Program-made: the position numbers and the translations under genes
Shown: positions 5,500 through 9,321 of the stretch, piece by piece
Position numbering within the stretch: the first letter of the stretch is position 1
How the letters are laid out: every line of letters begins with the position of its first letter
The notes under the pieces: model-generated
Databases searched by the model: none
What the model was told of the DNA's origin: nothing
The model's input: only the letters and a program-made list of their open reading frames with translations
NCBI RefSeq assembly: GCF_000821305.1
Contig: NZ_CCXK01000008.1
Span: 1 to 9,321, forward strand
Length of the DNA: 9,321 nt
Direction of reading: 5' to 3'
From: Clostridium culturomicium
GTDB lineage: Bacteria > Bacillota > Clostridia > Clostridiales > Clostridiaceae

Positions 5500-6192
5500 A
5501 TGAAAAGAAACAGAATTTTAACATCTTTAGCCTTGGCATTAAGCATGATAGTTGTATCTGGAACTACCGTTTTTGCAACAGATACTCATATAGAACTTAA
5601 CAATTTAGATAGTATTTCAAATGAAAATATAACTGGTACTACTTCATTAGATTCTTCATCCACAGTAGTAAGTGATGTGTTAACTTTTAATGAAATGGTA
5701 TCTGAATTCGCAAAAGATAATAATATTTCAGAAGAACAAGCCACCCTTCAAATTGAATCTAATTTTATAAATACAATTGATACAACAACTCGTACGTCAA
5801 GATCACAAACCATATTAGATGCTAGAGCTGCTACTTATCGAACACTTAGTAGTACTATAAATGTTACTTCATCATATAAACCATCTATTAGATTTTACTG
5901 CCAAACAGATGAATGGCCTGGTAGTAGCTTTAGAGCTATAGATAGACTACTTACAGTAACAGTAAATGGTAGTTATGGTAGTCTTTCTAAAGGTTTTATC
6001 GGTAGTGGTCTGGTACAGCTTGAAACTGCCAATAGAATATCTTGGACAATAAAAGGTAATTTTGTAAATATAGGCACTGGTGGTTCTTATTCCGTTAACT
6101 TAACTCCAGGTCAATCTGCTAATTATTCAATATCTGGTGGTTCATCAGGAGTATATAAATCAGTCAGTACTAACGGAACCACTAACTTCTAG
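5500..6192 (+). CDS. Secreted protein A, paralogue of the protein at 7082-7789; function unknown
   Basis: A 230-residue exported protein. Start ATG 5500 is preceded by AAGGGGG at eight bases; an in-frame ATG at 5470 is upstream of that site and is rejected. A signal peptide (KRNR, hydrophobic core, VFA cut site at about 26/27) is followed by a low-complexity Ser/Thr/Asn linker. Next come a short helical segment LTFNEMVSEFAKDNNISEEQA (about 61-81, in two parts LTFNEMVSEF and AKDNNISEEQA), then a beta-rich C-terminal domain (about 112-230). This contains the core FYCQTDEWPGSSFRAI (132-147) with a single mature cysteine, and LETANRI (174-180). The tail is Gly/Ser/Asn-rich. The helical segment resembles propeptide-like regions of secreted Gram-positive proteins; this is an impression only. 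No membrane-protein partner follows, unlike its paralogue. Confidence 0.85.
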   Translation: MKRNRILTSLALALSMIVVSGTTVFATDTHIELNNLDSISNENITGTTSLDSSSTVVSDVLTFNEMVSEFAKDNNISEEQATLQIESNFINTIDTTTRTSRSQTILDARAATYRTLSSTINVTSSYKPSIRFYCQTDEWPGSSFRAIDRLLTVTVNGSYGSLSKGFIGSGLVQLETANRISWTIKGNFVNIGTGGSYSVNLTPGQSANYSISGGSSGVYKSVSTNGTTNF

Positions 6193-6244
6193 AAAAAGAA
6201 ATATTTATGGTAGCTTAGCTATTATAATTGCAGCTCCATACAAT

Positions 6245-6290
6245 GGCACGTTATTGGTTACAAAAGTATAACGTGCCTATACTTTTAATA
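6245..6290 (+). terminator. Probable terminator of secreted protein A
   Basis: Exact 10-bp stem GGCACGTTAT/ATAACGTGCC (6245-6254/6268-6277), 13-base loop, followed by a weak T-rich tail. The imperfect T run lowers confidence. Confidence 0.5.
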
Positions 6291-6321
6291 TAGAATATTA
6301 AGCATAGTATAAAAAAGTATA

Positions 6322-6459
6322 TTAGTGTCCCATTATTTTTTCTCTTTTAGCTTTACTTGTACTGAATTTAAAGTATTCTTTCGTTTTTTCTTTTTCCAAA
6401 ATAAGAGCTTGTTCCTTTGGAACTGTAATTATGTTTGAATAATCTACTTTTGAATTTTT
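6322..6459 (-). pseudogene. C-terminal remnant of a decayed gene
   Basis: A minus-strand open frame without a usable start runs from just after TAG (6460-6462) to TAA (6322-6324). It includes NIITVPKEQALILEKEKTKE and then YFKFSTSKAKREKIMGH. The frame upstream of the TAG still reads SKKRVEEVRSNSRG, so a single stop splits a longer protein-like text. No family recognised; it looks like small phage or plasmid protein material. Confidence 0.4.
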
Positions 6460-6567
6460 CTATCCTCTTGAATTGCTCCTAACCTCTTCCACACGTTTTT
6501 TACTCGTGGATATAGATATTAAAAGTTCACTTTGAATTAAATTATGATTTAAATGGGCATTGCAGGA

Positions 6568-6684
6568 TTAATCTCTGTATTTGAAATCTTTCCATATCTG
6601 CTCTTTCTCCACTCCCTTCACATAACCCATTAAGTTCTTCTGTAAATACCACGCAAACGCCATTGATGCACCCCACTTTTTCAT
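6568..6684 (-). pseudogene. 38-residue gene remnant or small phage-like ORF
   Basis: ATG at 6682-6684 to TAA at 6568-6570. It reads MKKWGASMAFAWYLQKNLM and continues YVKGVEKEQIWKDFKYRD. The tryptophan- and tyrosine-rich style resembles small phage proteins, but there is no good ribosome binding site. It lies just upstream, on the same strand, of the remnant at 6322-6459. I favour a leftover of a lost gene; a real micro-protein is possible. Confidence 0.3.
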
Positions 6685-6776
6685 ACTCTTGCAAACGAGA
6701 AACGTGCCATTTCATGGATCTATATTATCAACCTTCATAAAGGAAGAATGTAGATAATTATTCATTCCACAAAAAT

Positions 6777-6820
6777 AAAAATCCCAATGTAACAGTACTA
6801 TGTCACATTGGAATTTTTAT
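6777..6820. terminator. Bidirectional terminator after the secreted protein B operon
   Basis: Stem CCAATGT/ACATTGG (6784-6790/6805-6811), extended by AAAAAT/ATTTTT (6777-6782/6813-6818). It has T-rich flanks on either strand (ATTTTTATTT to the right, and TTTTTATTTTT on the minus strand). It lies 27 bp past the stop of the 72-residue membrane protein. Confidence 0.75.
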
Positions 6821-6846
6821 TTAAAAACTTATAATGATTAAAACTT

Positions 6847-7065
6847 TTACTTATATAAGTATCTGAGAGAATATTGAATATTCAAAAGACCTATTACTAA
6901 ACAAATAACTCTTAGTATTAAATCTGCAATAAGTAATTCTCCCATAAAAGTTAACATAGATGTTGAAAAAGTCATCCGTGTTATGATAATCGGTGCAAGT
7001 ATAATTAAAATACTCATAATTATACTTATAAAAAACTTAATGTATTTTGTTATTATATTACTCAT
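6847..7065 (-). CDS. 72-residue two-helix membrane protein, possible partner/immunity protein of secreted protein B
   Basis: A small hydrophobic protein with two predicted membrane segments (about 9-29, very Ile-rich, and about 43-62), a short loop between, and a basic-aromatic C-terminal end (RYLYK). AGGTG lies eight bases before the ATG. It starts 16 bp after the stop of secreted protein B, with no terminator between, and a terminator follows, so the two form one operon. I do not recognise a family. Small two-helix membrane proteins placed right after an exported peptide or protein gene are often immunity or export-helper proteins in bacteriocin loci; applying that here is inference. Secreted protein A has no equivalent. 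Confidence 0.7.
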   Translation of the reverse strand: MSNIITKYIKFFISIIMSILIILAPIIITRMTFSTSMLTFMGELLIADLILRVICLVIGLLNIQYSLRYLYK

Positions 7066-7081
7066 AAAATATACACCTTAT

Positions 7082-7789
7082 TTAAAAATACGTATATCCC
7101 TCTCTATATATTGCTGAAAAATAACTTGTAGTACTTGATACTGAAAAAGAAAGTGTAGCACTCTCTCCTAAATTAAGCTCTGCACCACCACTTACAGTCG
7201 ATGATCCAGTATTGTAAAAATGACCAGATATTCTATAGAATATTCTGTTTGCTGTTTCTAAATGAGTGAAAATTTTACCACTAAAAACCTTTGATACAGA
7301 ACCTGATATTGTGTTTAAAGTTACATCTAAGATTTTCTCTATTGCTCTAAAGCTACTTCCTGGCCATTCATCTGTTTGGCAATAGAATTTTATTGATGGC
7401 TTATATGAAGTCACCTCAGCAGCTACATATTGGGTTATTGTTCTATATGTAGCTCTCTCCGCACTAACTAGAATATCTTCACTAAGTCTACCATTTTCAT
7501 CTCTAATAGTACTTGCATTAAGTCTACTCTTGATTATTAATGATTCTGCTTTTTCCTTAGTAATATTTTTTGTTTTAGCCATATCCTCAGCTAATTCATC
7601 AAAGGTCATTACTTCACTTATAATTGTTGATGCATCAGGATTATTAATATCAATACTTCCATCATTTGCGCTATACATATTATTATTTGGTGTTACGGTT
7701 AAAGAATCATTTGCAAACGCTACAATATTAGATGACATGATACAACATAAAAATAATCCGATAGCTATAATTTTTTTACCTTTTTTCAT
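7082..7789 (-). CDS. Secreted protein B, paralogue of the protein at 5500-6192; function unknown
   Basis: A 235-residue exported protein. GGGGGG lies about eight bases before the ATG. Signal peptide: KKGKK, hydrophobic core, cut site AFA at about 27/28. The order matches protein A: a linker, the helical segment MTFDELAEDMAKTKNITKEK (61-80), then a beta-rich domain containing ATYRTITQY (113-121), FYCQTDEWPGSSFRAI (135-150) and LETANRI (177-183). The core is nearly invariant while the linker and C-terminal tail differ. The tail is Ser/Thr-rich with Tyr/Phe at the end (EGYTYF) where A has NGTTNF. Its one mature cysteine (Cys137) is conserved in A. Co-transcribed with the membrane protein at 6847-7065. 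Options: bacteriocin-like effector, pore-forming or surface-binding protein. The sequence gives no enzyme motif. Confidence 0.85.
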   Translation of the reverse strand: MKKGKKIIAIGLFLCCIMSSNIVAFANDSLTVTPNNNMYSANDGSIDINNPDASTIISEVMTFDELAEDMAKTKNITKEKAESLIIKSRLNASTIRDENGRLSEDILVSAERATYRTITQYVAAEVTSYKPSIKFYCQTDEWPGSSFRAIEKILDVTLNTISGSVSKVFSGKIFTHLETANRIFYRISGHFYNTGSSTVSGGAELNLGESATLSFSVSSTTSYFSAIYREGYTYF

Positions 7790-7844
7790 TTTAATTACCC
7801 CCCATTTTTAAACAAAATATTTCAATTTATTTCAATTTATTTTA

Positions 7845-7873
7845 ATTCTAACATATTTCCAATAAAATGTAAA
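7845..7873 (-). promoter_or_regulatory. Promoter of the secreted protein B operon
   Basis: Minus-strand -35 TTTACA (7868-7873), 17-bp spacer, -10 TAGAAT (7845-7850), each five of six. Between it and the ribosome binding site is a tandem 10-bp repeat TTCAATTTAT (7821-7840), a possible operator. Confidence 0.55.
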
Positions 7874-8050
7874 TATTTTAGAGATGTAAGTACACATAAA
7901 ATTACAATAGACGGTTGGTTCTTTGAGTTGGATTAAGGTAATAACATATACGTTTTTGATAAAAACACGGAGTATTTCGATACGATTAGAACTGGTGATA
8001 AGCTTGACTTTGATGAATTTAAGTATAAGTGCAACCCAAGGGTTAATTGA
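7871..8050 (+). pseudogene. Gene fragment with one in-frame stop, plus strand
   Basis: One plus-strand frame reads DVSTHKITIDGWFFELD, TAA (7934-7936), then GNNIYVFDKNTEYFDTIRTG and KLDFDEFKYKCNPRVN, ending at TGA 8048-8050. Both sides of the stop look like the same protein, apparently the C-terminal end of a lost gene whose front was removed. No start codon or ribosome binding site remains. The big palindrome at 8050-8099 begins at its stop codon and may have been its terminator. Family unknown. Confidence 0.5.
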
Positions 8051-8099
8051 TAATAGATAAAAGGAGCAGATTAATTAATCTGCTCCTTTTATCTATTAT
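8050..8099. terminator. Perfect 50-bp palindrome, bidirectional terminator or replication hairpin
   Basis: 25-bp arms with no spacer, every base paired, centred on TTAATTAA (8071-8078), with a GC-richer part GGAGCAGA/TCTGCTCC. The TTTTATCTATTAT end of each strand gives a T-rich 3' side. It lies between the plus-strand remnant and the end of the minus-strand rep unit, so it could terminate both. Its length is unusual for a terminator and could matter in single-stranded replication intermediates. Confidence 0.7.
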
Positions 8100-8109
8100 A
8101 TCCTTTATT

Positions 8110-8138
8110 TTAATTTCTAAGAGCTACCTAGAAATTAA
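8110..8138. repeat. Second hairpin next to the palindrome
   Basis: TTAATTTCTA/TAGAAATTAA (8110-8119/8129-8138), 10 bp exact with a 9-base loop, 10 bp from the 50-bp palindrome. There is no T run on either side, so it is not an ordinary terminator. Confidence 0.55.
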
Positions 8139-8164
8139 TCTTGATTGATTCTTTCTCTTTTAAC

Positions 8165-8331
8165 TTATTTATATTTAGCTTTAAAGATCTCACACACCTC
8201 TTCTTCACTATCTGTCACTACTACCCTCTTAATTTTTGCTTTCTCATATGTTTCAACTAAATCCTTTCTTTTTTCCACTGGAACAAAATCATCTAATGCC
8301 TGTGTATTAAAAAAAGAAATGTAGCACTCAT
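8165..8331 (-). pseudogene. 55-residue ORF after rep, interrupted by a T7 tract (frameshift, phase variable or slippage)
   Basis: GGAG lies six bases before ATG 8329-8331, which reads MSATFLFLIHRH and stops. After the seven-T tract (minus strand, opposite 8308-8314), another frame reads NTQALDDFVPVEKRKDLVET and on to EVCEIFKAKYK, ending at TAA 8165-8167, with no start of its own. One extra T would join them into a 55-residue acidic/basic helical protein, the third gene of the RHH-rep unit. Options: sequencing or assembly error, recent mutation, or transcriptional slippage producing the full form. No family recognised. Confidence 0.5.
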
Positions 8332-8369
8332 AATAGCTCCATCTGTTTTTTAATTTTTTTTTAAATAAA

Positions 8370-9321
8370 TTAGCCTATTAAATTTTTTAATTTATTTATC
8401 TCCCATCTCAATGGAATTGTTACTGGATTAATTCCTAATTCTCTAATCTTCTTTAAGTATAGATTGAAGCAACTTGGATTATATTCACTTTGCTCTCTAG
8501 CTTTCCATATACTCCTATGCTTACTGACAGCCTTCATCACCCCTATAAGCTTCTCTTGTGTCTTAGATGTGTGTTTACTCTCTTTGACCATTTTAATAGC
8601 TTCTGTAAGCTTGTAGTAATCACCAGTGCCTATTGTCTTGTTATAATAATGATCTAGTATCTCGCTACTTAAATCCTGGCTTAGATAATGTTTCAAATGC
8701 CTGGTAGCAAATCCTTCTTTTGTCTTGATACTATTGGTTTTAGGTTTCTTACATTGAACCTCAAGCCTTAACAAGTCCTTTGCCCCATCTAAGTTAAAGT
8801 TTTGGCTTAATCTCTCACTTTCCTTGTCATAGAAGTTTATGGCTACACTATCATTGTAAAGATAGAAGCTCCCCTCCTTCTGTTTTCTAATTTTAGCATG
8901 GCTGCAATACAATTCTTTGAAGCTTCGTGGCTTGTCTGCTCTCTGAAATAACTTTATATATTCCTTCACATAAGGAGTATTGATGTTAATTGCATAGTCA
9001 ATCCTATTTATCACCCAATAATCTAAACGTGGTAGGCTCTCATGAATTTTCTTCACCTCTTCATCGAATAATTCTTTGAACTCTTCTACTCGATCCAGTT
9101 CTATTACATCGAGTTTATTCCCCCTCAGAAGCTTAACTGGATTTAAAGTTATGGTTATTTGCATGAAGTTATATTTATACTTACTATTAATTTTCTTATT
9201 CGTTAGTTGAACTTTTGTAAAGCCAGCTTCTCTAAGTTCATTGTTTACATAAATCCCTTGACTAACCTTCCTTGGCTTCTCTCCAGTTATTCTCTCTAGT
9301 TCCTTATATATTTCATCAAAC
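8370..9321 (-). CDS. Replication initiator protein, phage/plasmid gene II/X-like (main part; continues at 207-1)
   Basis: Likely rolling-circle replication initiator that nicks the plasmid origin. Joined across the circle, the full protein is 332 residues: start GTG at 207, through base 1/9161, stop TAA at 8370-8372. In full-length numbering, three blocks look like the phage gene II/X (Phage_CRI / Phage_X) replication family: NRIDYAINI at 121-129, INFYDKESE at 177-185 and LLRLEVQCKKPK at 199-210. The C-terminal 120 residues are basic and helical. The family call is from memory of these motifs; I cannot name the nicking tyrosine with confidence (Tyr125 and Tyr180 sit in the conserved blocks). 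An internal ATG at 9164 gives a 264-residue version, but upstream codons remain coding-like, so it is probably not the start. It lies downstream of the 91-residue RHH gene and is probably co-transcribed with it. Confidence 0.78.
   Translation of the reverse strand, partial: FDEIYKELERITGEKPRKVSQGIYVNNELREAGFTKVQLTNKKINSKYKYNFMQITITLNPVKLLRGNKLDVIELDRVEEFKELFDEEVKKIHESLPRLDYWVINRIDYAININTPYVKEYIKLFQRADKPRSFKELYCSHAKIRKQKEGSFYLYNDSVAINFYDKESERLSQNFNLDGAKDLLRLEVQCKKPKTNSIKTKEGFATRHLKHYLSQDLSSEILDHYYNKTIGTGDYYKLTEAIKMVKESKHTSKTQEKLIGVMKAVSKHRSIWKAREQSEYNPSCFNLYLKKIRELGINPVTIPLRWEINKLKNLIG
9162..9321. repeat. Terminal direct repeat, right copy (circular overlap)
   Basis: Exact second copy of bases 1-160. 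It should be trimmed when the plasmid is circularised. It falls inside the replication initiator gene, so the gene looks split in the linear window. Confidence 0.93.

Noticed and set aside
2057..7811. Other opposite-strand ORFs at 2057-2239, 4675-4887 and 7530-7811
   Set aside because: Each lies wholly or mainly inside a well-supported minus-strand gene (RHH, resolvase, secreted protein B) and has no independent support.
1388..8050. Stop-codon reassignment, because several fragments read through one stop
   Set aside because: The stops involved are both TAA and TAG, the intact genes end normally with TAA, TAG or TGA, and the fragments lack starts or binding sites. Independent decay is simpler.
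8165..8375. Programmed ribosomal frameshift from rep into the downstream ORF
   Set aside because: The downstream frame has a TAG at 8375-8377, just before the rep stop at 8370-8372, leaving almost no room for a shift and no slippery sequence between them. The seven-T tract explanation fits better.
1..9321. Terminal 160-bp repeat as phage direct terminal repeats or transposon ends
   Set aside because: No phage structural or packaging genes or transposase are present, and the repeat lies inside one continuous replication ORF. A circular overlap explains it fully.
1..9321. CRISPR array, tRNA or rRNA genes, mobilisation origin with relaxase
   Set aside because: No regularly spaced repeats of suitable length, no tRNA- or rRNA-like sequence and no relaxase motifs were found on reading both strands.

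Overview
This window is very probably one complete small circular plasmid of about 9,161 bp. It was linearised inside the replication gene, so its first 160 bases are repeated exactly as its last 160. Very low G+C (about 30% by eye), G-rich ribosome binding sites (AAAGGAG, AAGGGGG), ordinary sigma-A-type promoters and Gram-positive signal peptides point to a low-GC Firmicute, most likely a Clostridium-like anaerobe. No relaxase, antibiotic resistance gene, rRNA, tRNA or CRISPR array is visible.

Replication and maintenance. On the minus strand, reading through the circle junction, lie a highly folded, relatively GC-rich non-coding block (about 764-1191), a 91-residue ribbon-helix-helix (RHH) protein (651-376), the replication initiator (starting at a GTG at 207, through the junction, ending at 8370), a short frame-broken ORF (8331-8165) and a perfect 50-bp palindrome (8050-8099). 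Also on the minus strand is a second, 178-residue RHH protein (2406-1870) behind three 12-bp iterons. Farther on is a serine resolvase (5054-4416), preceded by paired inverted repeats that look like its res site and overlap its promoter.

Cargo. A 408-residue protein of unknown function (2946-4172, plus strand) has its own promoter and a strong terminator. The most interesting cargo is a pair of paralogous secreted proteins, 5500-6192 (+) and 7789-7082 (-). They face each other and share a nearly invariant core (FYCQTDEWPGSSFRAI, one substitution just before it). The minus-strand copy is followed after 16 bp by a 72-residue two-helix membrane protein. This suggests an exported effector with a membrane partner, for example a bacteriocin-like protein with immunity, plus a solo paralogue; that is inference.

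Remnants. Several spaces between genes hold decayed coding fragments, often readable across a single in-frame stop (about 1388-1495, 2456-2635, 6322-6684, 7871-8050). The backbone genes are intact, so the plasmid seems to have turned over its accessory genes repeatedly.
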